This document shows positions 16,211-25,694 of a stretch of 64,000 bases of DNA, piece by piece. Location of the stretch: NCBI RefSeq assembly GCF_902499135.1, contig NZ_CABVPR010000014.1:32809-96808 (forward strand). The letters are read 5' to 3'. Each line of letters opens with the position of its first letter. The stretch's first letter is position 1. The DNA is from Burkholderia dolosa (GTDB lineage: Bacteria > Pseudomonadota > Gammaproteobacteria > Burkholderiales > Burkholderiaceae). Under the pieces are notes generated by a model. The model was not told the DNA's origin. It worked only from the letters and a program-made list of their open reading frames with translations, and searched no databases. The translations under genes were made by a program, and so were the position numbers.

Positions 16211-17413
16211 TCAGTTGGAGGCCTGAAGAGCGTCAAGGTGATCCGCCCAGTGCTGCATCATTTTTCGGCGCTCCGGAAGGTATTCGGCGTGGACGTACGC
16301 AGCCGTGACCTGATTGCGCTCCGCGTGCGCCAGTTGACGATCGACGACGTCCCGACTGTATCCGAGTTCGCGGAGCACGGTCGCAGCGAGGCCGCGGAAC
16401 CCATGACCAGTCATTCGGGATTTGTACCCCATTCGGTACAGCGCATAGAGCATCGTGTTGTTCGAGATATGGCTTCGTCCCTGGACGCTGTAGAAGACAT
16501 GCCGCTGGCTGCCGTTGAGCTCGCGCAGGGCGGCAAGCACTTCTAGCGCTTGCCGCGACAGCGGCACGATGTGCGGATCGCGCATCTTCATACGCTCAGG
16601 CGGGATGCGCCATTCGGCTGCGCGCTCATCGAATTCATCCCATTCAGCGTTGATCATCTCAGTCGTCCGAGTGAACGTCAGCGCCATGAACCGAAGGGCG
16701 AGTTGCGTGACTCGATCGCCGGAGTAGGCGGCAATGTCGCGCATGAGCTGCGGGATTTCGATGGGCTTCACGCGCGCCATGTGCCGGACGCCGGCTCCTT
16801 TCCGAAGAACGGTCTCGGCGTCAATGTCGGCGGCAGGGTTGCGCGAGCACCGGCCTGTCATGATCCCGTACTGAAACACAGCGCGCGATCGTTGAAGCAC
16901 ACGCTTCGCTGTTTCTCGAACGCCGCGTGCTTCAACGGCACGCAGGATCTCGAGCATGGCGGGTGCCTCAATGTCGCGCAGCGGCTTGGCGCCGATCCGC
17001 GGGAACACGTCGACCTCCAGCGAATTGATCACCTTGGCTGCATAGACTTCCGTCCAGCCGTCCTTCTGGGCTTCGAACCACTCGCGGGCCACTGCCTCGA
17101 AGGTTGACGATGCCTCGATTACCCGTGCGCGCTTGATTTCGCGCTTCTGCTCGGTTGGGTCTTGTCCCGCTGCCAGCAACTTCCGGGCGGCGAGACAGGC
17201 CTGTCGCGCTTCGGCCAAAGATACCTCAGGGTACACGCCGAACGACGCGAGCTTTTCCTTCCCGCCGAATCGATACTTCATCCGCCAGTAGCGGGAACCG
17301 TTTGGCATCACCTGCAGATAGAGTCCCTTGCCGTCAGCTAGGCGATATGGCTGTTCGGCGGGCTTCGCGCGGCGCACCTGTAGGTCGGACAGTGGATCAG
17401 TTCGCTTCGGCAT
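16211..17413 (-). CDS. int: phage integrase, P4-like tyrosine recombinase (400 aa)
   Basis: Catalyses prophage integration and excision. The N-terminal part is the P4-type arm-binding domain (YRLADGKGLYLQVMPNGSRY, FGGKEKLASFGVYPEVSLAE). The catalytic domain keeps the Arg (TFTRTTEMINAEW), the HxxR box (GHGFRGLAATVL), the second His (LAHAERN) and the Tyr region (AAYVHAEYLPERRKMMQ). Family members integrate into the 3' ends of tRNA genes, and a tRNA-Arg 3' end lies 170 bases from its start codon. The intervening DNA holds repeated sequences that could be arm sites or an autoregulatory operator. Confidence 0.95.
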   Translation of the reverse strand: MPKRTDPLSDLQVRRAKPAEQPYRLADGKGLYLQVMPNGSRYWRMKYRFGGKEKLASFGVYPEVSLAEARQACLAARKLLAAGQDPTEQKREIKRARVIEASSTFEAVAREWFEAQKDGWTEVYAAKVINSLEVDVFPRIGAKPLRDIEAPAMLEILRAVEARGVRETAKRVLQRSRAVFQYGIMTGRCSRNPAADIDAETVLRKGAGVRHMARVKPIEIPQLMRDIAAYSGDRVTQLALRFMALTFTRTTEMINAEWDEFDERAAEWRIPPERMKMRDPHIVPLSRQALEVLAALRELNGSQRHVFYSVQGRSHISNNTMLYALYRMGYKSRMTGHGFRGLAATVLRELGYSRDVVDRQLAHAERNQVTAAYVHAEYLPERRKMMQHWADHLDALQASN

Positions 17414-17419
17414 TTGACT

Positions 17420-17470
17420 TGGGGGTATCGGCGCTGCGTGCTTCGGGGTATATCCTCAACGATACCCCCA
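17420..17470. promoter_or_regulatory. 11-bp inverted repeat with internal third copy in the integrase promoter region
   Basis: TGGGGGTATCG (17420-17430) and CGATACCCCCA (17460-17470) form a perfect inverted repeat. A third, partial copy, GGGGTAT, is at 17445-17451 next to a TATAC-like -10 for int on the minus strand. A recombination accessory site or an operator for autorepression of int are both possible. Confidence 0.5.
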
Positions 17471-17487
17471 AAGCACTTGGCTTGTAC

Positions 17488-17504
17488 TGGGCAACATTGG
17501 GCAA
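17488..17504. repeat. two TGGGCAA direct repeats, candidate integrase arm-type sites
   Basis: TGGGCAA occurs at 17488-17494 and again at 17498-17504, start-to-start distance 10 bases, i.e. one helical turn, between int and the tRNA 3' end. That placement fits integrase arm-type binding sites near attR; the function is inferred. Confidence 0.4.
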
Positions 17505-17514
17505 TGATGGCAGC

Positions 17515-17551
17515 AAAAAGCCCCGCAGAGCAAGGCTTTGCGGGGCTTTTT
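17515..17551. terminator. bidirectional intrinsic terminator between int and tRNA-Arg
   Basis: A 12-bp stem, AAAAGCCCCGCA paired with TGCGGGGCTTTT, with an 11-base loop and T runs on both strands. It would stop transcription leaving the minus-strand tRNA gene before it enters int. Confidence 0.85.
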
Positions 17552-17582
17552 AGGAAATCTTGGGAGGCTCTGGGAACCTTGC

Positions 17583-17622
17583 TGGTCCCCCCGACAGGAA
17601 TCGAACCTGTATCTAGCGCTTA
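17583..17622. other. probable prophage attachment site (att core within tRNA-Arg 3' half)
   Basis: P4-type integrases use the 3' half of tRNA genes as core. The integrase, its candidate arm sites and then the tRNA 3' end follow one another here, so the prophage junction should lie in this stretch. The matching copy at the other prophage end is left of the window, so the core limits cannot be defined. Confidence 0.55.
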
Positions 17623-17657
17623 GGAGGCGCTTGTTCTATCCATTGAACTACGGGGAG
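17583..17657 (-). tRNA. tRNA-Arg (anticodon CCT)
   Basis: Read on the minus strand it folds as a full tRNA: acceptor CTCCCCG paired with CGGGGGG, D-arm starting GTTCAATGG, anticodon arm AGCGC-CTCCTAA-GCGCT with anticodon CCT, T-arm ACAGG-TTCGATT-CCTGT, discriminator A and encoded CCA (TGG on plus at 17583-17585). It reads AGG codons. Its 3' end faces the integrase, so it is the probable attachment gene, and the prophage leaves the tRNA intact. Confidence 0.95.
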
Positions 17658-17821
17658 AGCCCTATCCGGATATCGCGCGCGAAACGCGAGAAGCGAAGCG
17701 TGAACCGGACGGCGGGTGTGGACAGCGCGCAGAGTATAGCAAACGCGGCGCGCGCGGCGGCCGGATCGCTCCGCACTGACCGCGCATCACGCGCCGCAAT
17801 CGGCAACCGAACAACGAGAAA

Positions 17822-18004
17822 TCAAAAATCGACGACGACGAAATCTTCCTTGCCCACGTCGCACAGCGGGCAGCGCCAGTCGGCGGGAATGTCGGCGAAA
17901 CGGGTGCCGGCCGGGATGCCTTCGTCGGGCAGTCCTTCCGCTTCGTGGTAGATCCACCCGCAAATCAGGCAGACCCAGCTCTGGTATTCGGTTACTTCGC
18001 TCAT
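17822..18004 (-). CDS. rubredoxin (60 aa)
   Basis: A small one-iron electron carrier. The two Cys pairs that bind iron are C12/C15 (VCLICGWIYHE) and C45/C48 (RCPLCDVGKEDF), and the aromatic residues between them match rubredoxin. Length 60 is normal. It stands alone here and reads toward the tRNA; the partner (often an alkane hydroxylase or an NAD(P)H:rubredoxin reductase) is not in the window. The upstream region is shared with the divergent DUF4399 gene. Confidence 0.93.
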   Translation of the reverse strand: MSEVTEYQSWVCLICGWIYHEAEGLPDEGIPAGTRFADIPADWRCPLCDVGKEDFVVVDF

Positions 18005-18228
18005 TGTGGTGCTCGGGATGATCGGGAATCTGTGACGCCGTCCGCGGCATGTCCGCCGGACGAGACGCGCAATGGTACCGGAATTTCGCCGATTTCCGCC
18101 GCAACGTCGTTTTAAACGTACGCATCGCGAACAGCAGCCGAACGACGGGGCGCGCGACCCGCACGCCGTCGCGTGCGCCGGGCATGCAGTGTATGCTTCG
18201 TGGGCCTGTCAATCTGGAGGAACAAACG

Positions 18229-18633
18229 ATGCTCAACAGAAAGTGGATCGCGGGTGCGGTATGTGTCGTGGCGCTGGCCGTGTCGACGGCGGCGCGCGCC
18301 GAAGCGCGCGTGTTCTTCGTCGAGCCGCAGGACGGCGCGACGGTATCGAGCCCGGTGCACGTGAAGTTCGGTCTCGAAGGAATGGCGTTGAAGCCGGCTG
18401 GCGACATGACGCCGGACACCGGCCACCATCATCTGCTGATCGACGGCAAGCCGGTGCCGAAGGGCGACGTGATCCCGGCGACCGACCATTCGCTGCACTT
18501 CGGCAAGGGCCAGACCGAAACCGACGTGAAGCTGCCGCCCGGCCAGCACACGCTGACGCTGCAGCTCGGCGACGGCGCACATCGTTCGTACGGTCCCGAA
18601 TTGAGCTCGACGATCACGATCAACGTGAAGTAA
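18229..18633 (+). CDS. periplasmic DUF4399 protein (134 aa)
   Basis: The start ATG 18229 follows a good ribosome site (CTGGAGG), and the protein opens with a Sec signal peptide (MLNRKWIAGAVCVVALAV, cleavage near ARA-E). The mature part has VFFVEPQDGATVSSPVHVKF and a His-rich loop (DTGHHHLLIDG), followed by DHSLHFGKGQTE and LQLGDGAHRSYGP, the DUF4399 pattern. The His cluster could bind metal, but the function of the family is not known to me. It is monocistronic by layout. Confidence 0.85.
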   Translation: MLNRKWIAGAVCVVALAVSTAARAEARVFFVEPQDGATVSSPVHVKFGLEGMALKPAGDMTPDTGHHHLLIDGKPVPKGDVIPATDHSLHFGKGQTETDVKLPPGQHTLTLQLGDGAHRSYGPELSSTITINVK

Positions 18634-18858
18634 CGATCGTTATCGCCCGCGCGGGCGCGCGTGCGCCCGACGCGGGATTCCGGCCGGCCGCCGTCCGGGC
18701 CGGCCGCTGCTCGTGCAACATCCCGCGGCAACCGCGCGAGCGGCATCAACCGGCATCGACCGGCGCCGATCGTGGCACTAGCCCATCCGGCCATCCCGGC
18801 GTACGCGTCCGCCACCGGTACAATGGGCGCTTCCGATTTCTCTCTTCGCCGTCTCCCC

Positions 18859-20808
18859 ATGTCGCTTTATTCCATTACCGGCGCGCAGCTCGCGTTCGGC
18901 CACGTCGCGTTGCTCGATCACGCGGACTTCTCGCTGGAGGCCGGCGAGCGCGTCGGCCTGATCGGCCGCAACGGCGCGGGCAAGTCGTCGCTGCTGAAGA
19001 TCGTCGCGGGGCTCGCGAAGCCCGACGACGGGCTCGTCACGCGTCAACAGGAACTCGTGACGGTCTACGTGCCGCAGGAGCCCGAATTCGAGCCGGGCGC
19101 GACGGTGTTCGATGCGGTCGCGTCGGGACTCGCGCACACGCGCGAACTGCTCGAAGAATACGACTCGATCGCGCACCGTCTCGCGGAAACGCCGGAAGGC
19201 GCGGAGCACGATGCGTTGCTCGCGCGGATGAACGCGCTGCAGTCGTCGCTGGATGCGCACGACGCGTGGAACTGGCGCACGCGCGTGTCGATGACGCTCG
19301 CGCAGATCGGACTGCCGGACGGCGACGCGCACGTCGACGCGCTGTCGGGCGGGATGCAGAAGCGCGTCGCGCTCGCGCGTGCGCTGGTGCTGCAGCCCGA
19401 CGTGCTGCTGCTCGACGAACCGACGAACCACCTCGACTTCGACGGCATTCGCTGGCTCGAAGAATTGCTGGTCGCGCAGCGCGCGGGCCTGCTGTTCATC
19501 ACGCACGATCGCGCGTTCCTCGATCGCGTCGCCACGCGCATCGTCGAGCTCGACCGCGGCCGGCTGCTGTCGTATCCGGGCAATTTCTCCGCATATCAGA
19601 CGCGCAAGGCGCAGCAGCTGGAAGTGGAGCGCGTCGAGAACGACAAGTTCGACAAGCTGCTCGCGCAGGAAGAAGTGTGGATCCGCAAGGGCGTCGAGGC
19701 GCGCCGCACGCGCAGCGTTGGCCGCATCGCGCGGCTCGAGCAGATGCGCCGCGAGCGCGCGGAGCGCCGCAACGCGCAGGGCAACGTGAAGCTCGACGTC
19801 GCGCAGGGCGAGAAGTCCGGCAAGATCGTCGCGGAGCTGACGGACGTGACGAAGCACTACGGCGGCCGCACGATCGTCGACCGTTTCACGGCGACGGTGA
19901 TGCGCGGCGACAAGATCGGCTTCGTCGGTCCGAACGGCGCGGGCAAGACGACGCTGCTCAAGCTGATCCTCGGCGAACTGAAGCCCGACGAAGGCACGGT
20001 GCGCACCGGCACGAACCTGCAGGTCGCATATTTCGATCAGATGCGCGCGCAACTGGACCAGGAGAAGAGCCTCGCCGATACGATCAGTCCGGGCAGCGAA
20101 TGGGTCGAGATCGGCGGCGTGCGCAAGCACGTGATGAGCTATCTCGGCGACTTCCTGTTCGCGCCCGAGCGCGCGCGTTCGCCGGTCAAGTCGCTGTCCG
20201 GCGGCGAGCGCAACCGGCTGCTGCTCGCGCGCCTGTTCGCCCGTCCGGCCAACGTGCTGGTGCTCGACGAACCGACGAACGACCTCGACATCCCGACGCT
20301 CGAACTGCTCGAGGAGCTGCTGACGGATTACGACGGCACGGTGCTGCTCGTCAGCCACGATCGCGCGTTCCTCGACAACGTCGTGACGTCGGTGATCGCG
20401 TCCGAAGGCGACGGCAGGTGGCGCGAATACGTCGGCGGATTCACCGACTGGCAGATCCAGAGCGAGCGCACGCAGCAGCTCGCGCAGCAGGAAGCCGCGA
20501 AGCGGGCGGTGAAGGACGCGTCGCCGGTCAAGGAAGAACCGGCAAAGAGCGCGGCCGGCCGCAACGCGCAGCGCACGGTGAAGCTGTCGTTCAACGAGCA
20601 GCGCGAACTCGATTCGCTGCCGGAGAAGATCGCGTCGCTCGAGGCCGAGCAGAAGACGATCGCCGCGCAGCTCGAGGACGGCTCGATCTTCGCGAAGGAT
20701 CCGCAGGAAGGCGCGCGCCTGACCGAGCGGTTCGCGGCGATCGACGACGAACTGCTCGCCGCGCTCGAACGGTGGGAGACGCTCGAAGCGAAGCGCAAGC
20801 CGGTGTGA
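18859..20808 (+). CDS. uup: ABC-F family ATPase Uup (649 aa)
   Basis: A soluble protein with two ABC ATPase domains and no membrane part. Domain 1: Walker A GRNGAGKSS (about 36-44), signature LSGGMQKRVALA, Walker B LLLDEPTNHLD. Domain 2: GPNGAGKTT, LSGGERNRLLLA, LVLDEPTNDLD. The last 80 residues form the coiled-coil DNA-binding-type C-terminal domain of Uup (SFNEQRELDSLPEKIASLEA). ABC-F proteins act on ribosomes, and Uup also affects transposon excision and branched DNA. I start at ATG 18859 (MSLYSITGAQL); the frame open to 18661 lacks a sensible start. A TACAAT -10-like element at 18819 lies just upstream. Confidence 0.93.
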   Translation: MSLYSITGAQLAFGHVALLDHADFSLEAGERVGLIGRNGAGKSSLLKIVAGLAKPDDGLVTRQQELVTVYVPQEPEFEPGATVFDAVASGLAHTRELLEEYDSIAHRLAETPEGAEHDALLARMNALQSSLDAHDAWNWRTRVSMTLAQIGLPDGDAHVDALSGGMQKRVALARALVLQPDVLLLDEPTNHLDFDGIRWLEELLVAQRAGLLFITHDRAFLDRVATRIVELDRGRLLSYPGNFSAYQTRKAQQLEVERVENDKFDKLLAQEEVWIRKGVEARRTRSVGRIARLEQMRRERAERRNAQGNVKLDVAQGEKSGKIVAELTDVTKHYGGRTIVDRFTATVMRGDKIGFVGPNGAGKTTLLKLILGELKPDEGTVRTGTNLQVAYFDQMRAQLDQEKSLADTISPGSEWVEIGGVRKHVMSYLGDFLFAPERARSPVKSLSGGERNRLLLARLFARPANVLVLDEPTNDLDIPTLELLEELLTDYDGTVLLVSHDRAFLDNVVTSVIASEGDGRWREYVGGFTDWQIQSERTQQLAQQEAAKRAVKDASPVKEEPAKSAAGRNAQRTVKLSFNEQRELDSLPEKIASLEAEQKTIAAQLEDGSIFAKDPQEGARLTERFAAIDDELLAALERWETLEAKRKPV

Positions 20809-21006
20809 CTTGCGCCGCGCCGGCGCGATGCGGCCGGCCCGGCAACGTCGGCACCGGCGCCGCCGCGACGATCTCGCGATGGCGCGCCACGCGGAACCAG
20901 TAAAATACCGCGCGTCCCGGGCCGCGCAGCGCTCGCCGCGCGCCCGCTTTCGGAGCAGTTCGAGCACGCCGTTGTTTCGATTCGCTTTTTTACGGAACTC
21001 AACGTT

Positions 21007-21041
21007 TTGTCCACGACGTTATCCACACGAGATGTGGACAA
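21007..21041. promoter_or_regulatory. cluster of three DnaA-box-like 9-mers upstream of parE
   Basis: TTGTCCACG (21007-21015), the consensus TTATCCACA (21019-21027) and, inverted, TGTGGACAA (21033-21041; TTGTCCACA on minus) lie within 35 bases, 31 bases before the parE start. The last two also form a 13-base imperfect palindrome with the flanking GACGTT/AACGTC. DnaA binding is inferred from the 9-mers; an autonomous regulator using the palindrome is possible. Confidence 0.6.
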
Positions 21042-21071
21042 CGTCCCGATGAATGACGAAATTCAGCCCCT

Positions 21072-23054
21072 ATGTCAACGAAGAAGCCCAGTGCGGCCTA
21101 TAGCGAAGCATCGATCAAGGTGCTCAAGGGTCTCGAGCCGGTCAAGCAGCGGCCCGGCATGTACACCCGCACGGAGAACCCGCTGCACATCATTCAGGAA
21201 GTAATCGACAACGCGTCGGACGAGGCGCTCGGCGGCTACGGCAAGCAGATCACGGTCACGCTGCATGCGGATCATTCGGTATCGGTGGAGGACGACGGCC
21301 GCGGCATTCCGTTCGGCCTGCATCCCGAAGAAGGCGTGCCGGTGGTCGAGATCGTGTTCACGCGGCTGCACGCGGGCGGCAAGTTCGACAAGGCGGCGGG
21401 CGGCGCGTACACGTTCTCGGGCGGCCTGCACGGCGTCGGCGTGTCGGTGACGAACGCGCTCGCGACGCGGCTCGACGTCACGGTGTGGCGCGACGGCAAG
21501 ATCGCCGAGCTCGGGTTCGCGGACGGCGACGTCGTGAAGCCGCTGTCCACGCAGCCGGCAGGCCGCGGCGACAAGAAGTCGGGCACGCGCGTGCAGGTGT
21601 GGCCGAATCCGAAGTACTTCGATTCGCCGAATCTGCCGCTCGGCGAACTGCAGCGCCTGCTGCGCTCGAAGGCGGTGCTGCTGCCGGGCGTCGAGGTCGT
21701 GCTGGTCAACGAGAAGACGGGCGAGCGCCAGACCTGGAAATACGACGACGGTCTGCGCGGCTATCTGCTCGACGAGATGAACGGCAGCGAGCTGCTGATT
21801 CCGCTGTTCGAAGGCGAGCGTTTCGCCGATTCGCGTTCGGGCGACGATACGTTCGCCGAGGGCGAGGGCGCGTCGTGGGTCGTCGCGTGGAGCGAGGAAG
21901 GTTCGCTCGTGCGCGAGTCGTACGTGAACCTGATTCCGACGCCGGCCGGCGGCACGCACGAGTCCGGCCTGCGCGACGGTCTCTATCAGGCGGTGAAGAG
22001 CTTCGTCGAACTGCACAACCTGCAGCCGAAGGGCGTAAAGCTGCTCGCCGAAGACGTGTTCGCGCGCGTGTCGTTCGTGCTGTCCGCGAAGGTGCTCGAT
22101 CCGCAGTTCCAGGGGCAAATCAAGGAGCGGCTGAACAGCCGCGACGCGGTGAAGCTCGTGTCGTCGTTCTCGCGTCCGGCGCTCGAACTGTGGCTGAACC
22201 AGCACGTCGAGCACGGCAAGAAGCTCGCGGAGCTCGTGATCAAGCAGGCGCAGGCGCGCACGCGCGCGGGCCAGAAGGTCGAGAAGCGCAAGAGCTCGGG
22301 CGTCGCAGTGCTGCCCGGCAAGCTGACCGACTGCGAGACGGAAGACATCGCGCGCAACGAGCTGTTCCTCGTCGAGGGCGACTCGGCGGGCGGCTCCGCA
22401 AAGATGGGCCGCGACAAGGAATATCAGGCGATCCTGCCGCTGCGCGGCAAGGTGCTGAACACGTGGGAAACGGAGCGCGACCGCCTGTTCGCGAACAACG
22501 AGGTGCACGACATCTCGGTCGCGATCGGTGTCGATCCGCACGGCCCGGACGACAGCGTCGATCTGTCGAACCTGCGCTACGGCAAGATCTGCATCCTGTC
22601 CGACGCGGACGTCGACGGCTCGCACATCCAGGTGCTGCTGCTCACGCTGTTCTTCAAGCATTTCCCGCAGCTGATCGAGCGCGGCCACGTGTACGTCGCG
22701 CGCCCGCCGCTGTTTCGCGTCGACGCGCCGGCACGCGGCAAGAAGCCCGCGCAGAAACTGTACGCGCTCGACGAAGGCGAACTCGAAGCGATCCTCGACA
22801 AGCTGCGCAAGGACGGCGTGCGCGAAACGCAGTGGAGCATCAGCCGCTTCAAGGGCCTCGGCGAAATGAGCGCCGAGCAGCTGTGGGACACGACGATGAA
22901 CCCCGACACGCGCCGGCTGATGCCGGTGAAGCTCGGCGAGCTCGACTACGACGCGACCGTCGCGCGGATGACGATGCTGATGGGCAAGGGCGAGGCAGCC
23001 GCACGGCGCGGCTGGCTCGAGGAAAAGGGCAACGACGTCGAAGCGGATATCTAA
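21072..23054 (+). CDS. parE: DNA topoisomerase IV subunit B (ParE, 660 aa)
   Basis: The ATPase subunit of the decatenating type II topoisomerase. GHKL ATP-binding motifs are EVIDNASDEALGGYG, VEDDGRGIPFGLH and GGLHGVGVSVTNALA; the TOPRIM metal site is FLVEGDSAGGSAKMGRDK with DADVDGSHIQ. The 660-residue length and QRPGMYTRTENPLHII fit ParE, whose betaproteobacterial form lacks the GyrB insertion. parC follows after 67 bases in the same direction, so the two subunits are probably co-transcribed. DnaA-box-like sites precede the gene. Confidence 0.96.
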   Translation: MSTKKPSAAYSEASIKVLKGLEPVKQRPGMYTRTENPLHIIQEVIDNASDEALGGYGKQITVTLHADHSVSVEDDGRGIPFGLHPEEGVPVVEIVFTRLHAGGKFDKAAGGAYTFSGGLHGVGVSVTNALATRLDVTVWRDGKIAELGFADGDVVKPLSTQPAGRGDKKSGTRVQVWPNPKYFDSPNLPLGELQRLLRSKAVLLPGVEVVLVNEKTGERQTWKYDDGLRGYLLDEMNGSELLIPLFEGERFADSRSGDDTFAEGEGASWVVAWSEEGSLVRESYVNLIPTPAGGTHESGLRDGLYQAVKSFVELHNLQPKGVKLLAEDVFARVSFVLSAKVLDPQFQGQIKERLNSRDAVKLVSSFSRPALELWLNQHVEHGKKLAELVIKQAQARTRAGQKVEKRKSSGVAVLPGKLTDCETEDIARNELFLVEGDSAGGSAKMGRDKEYQAILPLRGKVLNTWETERDRLFANNEVHDISVAIGVDPHGPDDSVDLSNLRYGKICILSDADVDGSHIQVLLLTLFFKHFPQLIERGHVYVARPPLFRVDAPARGKKPAQKLYALDEGELEAILDKLRKDGVRETQWSISRFKGLGEMSAEQLWDTTMNPDTRRLMPVKLGELDYDATVARMTMLMGKGEAAARRGWLEEKGNDVEADI

Positions 23055-23121
23055 GCGCCCGGAGCGCGGCCGGGCGTGACGCCCGGCCCGGCCTCACGCC
23101 ACTTACGAATACGGAATTCAG

Positions 23122-25443
23122 ATGGACGACATTACTCCCGATCTCTTCGCCGGGTCCGATGCGCCCGAAGCCGACGCGCTGACGCTCGGCAACTACGCGG
23201 AGCAGGCGTATCTCAGCTACGCGGTCAGCGTCGTGAAGAGCCGCGCGCTGCCCGACGTGTGCGACGGCCAGAAGCCGGTGCAGCGCCGGATTCTGTACGC
23301 AATGAACGAAATGGGCCTCGGCCCGGACGCGAAGCCGGTGAAATCGGCGCGCGTCGTCGGCGACGTGCTCGGCAAATATCACCCGCACGGCGATCAGTCG
23401 GCGTACGACGCGCTCGTGCGTCTCGCGCAGGACTTCTCGCTGCGCTACCCGCTGATCGACGGGCAGGGCAACTTCGGCTCGCGCGACGGCGACGGCGCGG
23501 CGGCGATGCGCTACACCGAAGCGCGGCTGACGCCGATCTCGAAGCTGCTGCTCGACGAGATCGACCAGGGCACGGTCGACTTCATGCCGAACTACGACGG
23601 CTCGTTCGAAGAGCCGAAGACGCTGCCGAGCCGCATGCCGTTCGTGCTGCTGAACGGCGCGTCCGGCATCGCGGTCGGCCTCGCGACGGAGATTCCGTCG
23701 CACAACCTGCGCGAAGTCGCCGCGGCGGCGGTCGCGCTGATCCGCAATCCGAAGCTCACGCACGCGGAGCTGATGAACCTGATTCCCGGCCCGGATTTCC
23801 CGGGCGGCGGGCAAATCATCTCGAGCGACGCCGAGATCGCGGCCGCGTACGAGAGCGGCCGCGGCAGCCTGAAGGTGCGCGCGCGCTGGAAGATCGAGGA
23901 TCTCGCGCGCGGCCAGTGGCAGCTCGTCGTCACCGAGCTGCCGCCGAACACGTCGTGCCAGAAGGTGCTCGAGGAAATCGAGGAGCTGACGAATCCGAAG
24001 CTGAAGCTCGGCAAGAAGACGCTGACGCCCGAGCAGCTGAACACGAAGAAGGCGATGCTCGATCTGCTCGATGCGGTGCGCGACGAGTCGGGCAAGGAGG
24101 CGGCGGTGCGGCTCGTGTTCGAGCCGAAGTCGCGCACGATCGACCAGACGGAATTCGTCAATACGCTGCTCGCGTATACGAGCCTTGAATCGAACGCGAC
24201 GCTGAACCTCGTGATGATCGGCGCGGACGGCCGCCCGGGCCAGAAGGGGCTGCTCGCGATCCTCGACGAATGGGTGAAGTTCCGCCAGTTGACGATGACG
24301 CGTCGTTGCCGCCATCGTCTCGCGAAGGTCGACGATCGCATCCATATCCTCGAAGGGCGGATGATCGTCTTCCTGAACATCGACGACGTGATCCGGATCA
24401 TCCGCGAATCGGACGAGCCGAAGGCGGCGCTGATCAGCACATTCGGCCTCACCGATCGGCAGGCGGAGGACATCCTCGAAATCCGCCTGCGTCAGCTCGC
24501 GCGGCTCGAGAAGATCAAGATCGAGAAGGAGCTCGACGCGCTGCGCGACGAGAAGGCGAAGCTCGAGGAACTGCTCGCGAACGACAGTGCGATGAAGCGG
24601 CTGATGATCAAGGAGATCGAAGCCGACGCGAAGCAGTACGGCGACGATCGTCGCACGCTGATCCAGCAGGAAAAGCGCGCGACGTTCGAGGCGAAGGTCG
24701 TCGACGAGCCGGTGACGGTCGTCGTGTCGCAGCGCGGCTGGGTGCGGGCGCTGAAGGGCCACGGGCTCGATCCGGCGGCGTTCTCGTTCAAGGCCGGCGA
24801 CAGCCTGTACGCGGCGTTCCAGTGCCGCACGCCGGACCGGCTGATCGCGTGGGGCAGCAGCGGCCGCGTGTACTCGGTCGACGTGTCGGTGCTGCCGGGC
24901 GGCCGCGGCGACGGCGTGCCGGTCACGTCGCTGATCGAGCTCGAATCGGGCTCGCACCTGATGCACTACTACGCGGCGGCGGCCGATCAGCCGCTGCTGC
25001 TCGCATCGAGCAATGGCTTCGGCTTCATCGCGAAGGTCGGCGACATGGTGAGCCGCGTGAAGGCCGGCAAGGCGTTCATGACGATCGACGAAGGCGCGGT
25101 GCCGCTTGCGCCGATGCCGGTGCTGCCGAACGCGACGCAGGTCGCGTGCCTGTCGAGCGGCGGACGGCTGCTCGTGTTCGGGATGGACGAGATGAAGACG
25201 CTGTCCGGCGGCGGGCGCGGCGTCACGCTGATGGCGCTCGACGACAAGGAAACGCTCGTGCAGGCGCTCGCGATCGAGCCGGCGGGCGTCGTGCTGGTCG
25301 GCAGCGGCCGCGGCGGCAAGGTGCAGGAGGAGACGCTGTCGTACGCGGGGCTCGCGCCGCACATCGGCAAGCGCGCACGCAAGGGCCGCGCGCCGGATAC
25401 GAAGCTCAAGGCCGTCACCGAACTGCGCCCGCTGTTCGGCTGA
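23122..25443 (+). CDS. parC: DNA topoisomerase IV subunit A (ParC, 773 aa)
   Basis: The DNA-cleaving subunit. The winged-helix/breakage domain includes [20 protein letters not shown], and the active-site Tyr is in [10 protein letters not shown] (Y131). The beta-pinwheel C-terminal domain spans about residues 530-770. In the quinolone-determining loop the sequence is [11 protein letters not shown]: the position equivalent to E. coli Ser80 is Gln92 by eye alignment, and the Glu84 position is Asp. It pairs with parE just upstream. An intrinsic terminator follows the stop. Confidence 0.96.
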   Translation: MDDITPDLFAGSDAPEADALTLGNYAEQAYLSYAVSVVKSRALPDVCDGQKPVQRRILYAMNEMGLGPDAKPVKSARVVGDVLGKYHPHGDQSAYDALVRLAQDFSLRYPLIDGQGNFGSRDGDGAAAMRYTEARLTPISKLLLDEIDQGTVDFMPNYDGSFEEPKTLPSRMPFVLLNGASGIAVGLATEIPSHNLREVAAAAVALIRNPKLTHAELMNLIPGPDFPGGGQIISSDAEIAAAYESGRGSLKVRARWKIEDLARGQWQLVVTELPPNTSCQKVLEEIEELTNPKLKLGKKTLTPEQLNTKKAMLDLLDAVRDESGKEAAVRLVFEPKSRTIDQTEFVNTLLAYTSLESNATLNLVMIGADGRPGQKGLLAILDEWVKFRQLTMTRRCRHRLAKVDDRIHILEGRMIVFLNIDDVIRIIRESDEPKAALISTFGLTDRQAEDILEIRLRQLARLEKIKIEKELDALRDEKAKLEELLANDSAMKRLMIKEIEADAKQYGDDRRTLIQQEKRATFEAKVVDEPVTVVVSQRGWVRALKGHGLDPAAFSFKAGDSLYAAFQCRTPDRLIAWGSSGRVYSVDVSVLPGGRGDGVPVTSLIELESGSHLMHYYAAAADQPLLLASSNGFGFIAKVGDMVSRVKAGKAFMTIDEGAVPLAPMPVLPNATQVACLSSGGRLLVFGMDEMKTLSGGGRGVTLMALDDKETLVQALAIEPAGVVLVGSGRGGKVQEETLSYAGLAPHIGKRARKGRAPDTKLKAVTELRPLFG

Positions 25444-25464
25444 GCCTGACGCTGCGCATCGCAG

Positions 25465-25500
25465 GCCGCATGACCGCTTCGGCGGCCATGCGGCTTTTTT
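25465..25500 (+). terminator. intrinsic terminator after parC
   Basis: GCCGCATG-A-CCGC, loop TTCG, then GCGG-CCATGCGGC followed by TTTTTT: a strong stem with U-tract 22 bases after the parC stop. Confidence 0.85.
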
Positions 25501-25694
25501 ATGCGAGCGCGGATTCACGGATGCGCGCGTGGCAAGGTGGACCGGAACCTGCAAAATATTGTGAAATTCCGCGCGGCGCCTGAACCGCGCGGCGGCGAGC
25601 CGGTCGAACGTCGCTCGATACCGCGTGCGGCACGTCGCCGCCGGCCCGCCCGCGCGGCATGTCGCCGCATTCAACCGATCACAGGATTGTCGCC

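Noticed and set aside
22849-25674. Very long antisense open frame (941 codons) opposite parC, and a similar one of 729 codons opposite uup
   Set aside because: Translation is Arg/Ala/His-rich nonsense with no motif; long antisense frames are expected in such G+C-rich genes.
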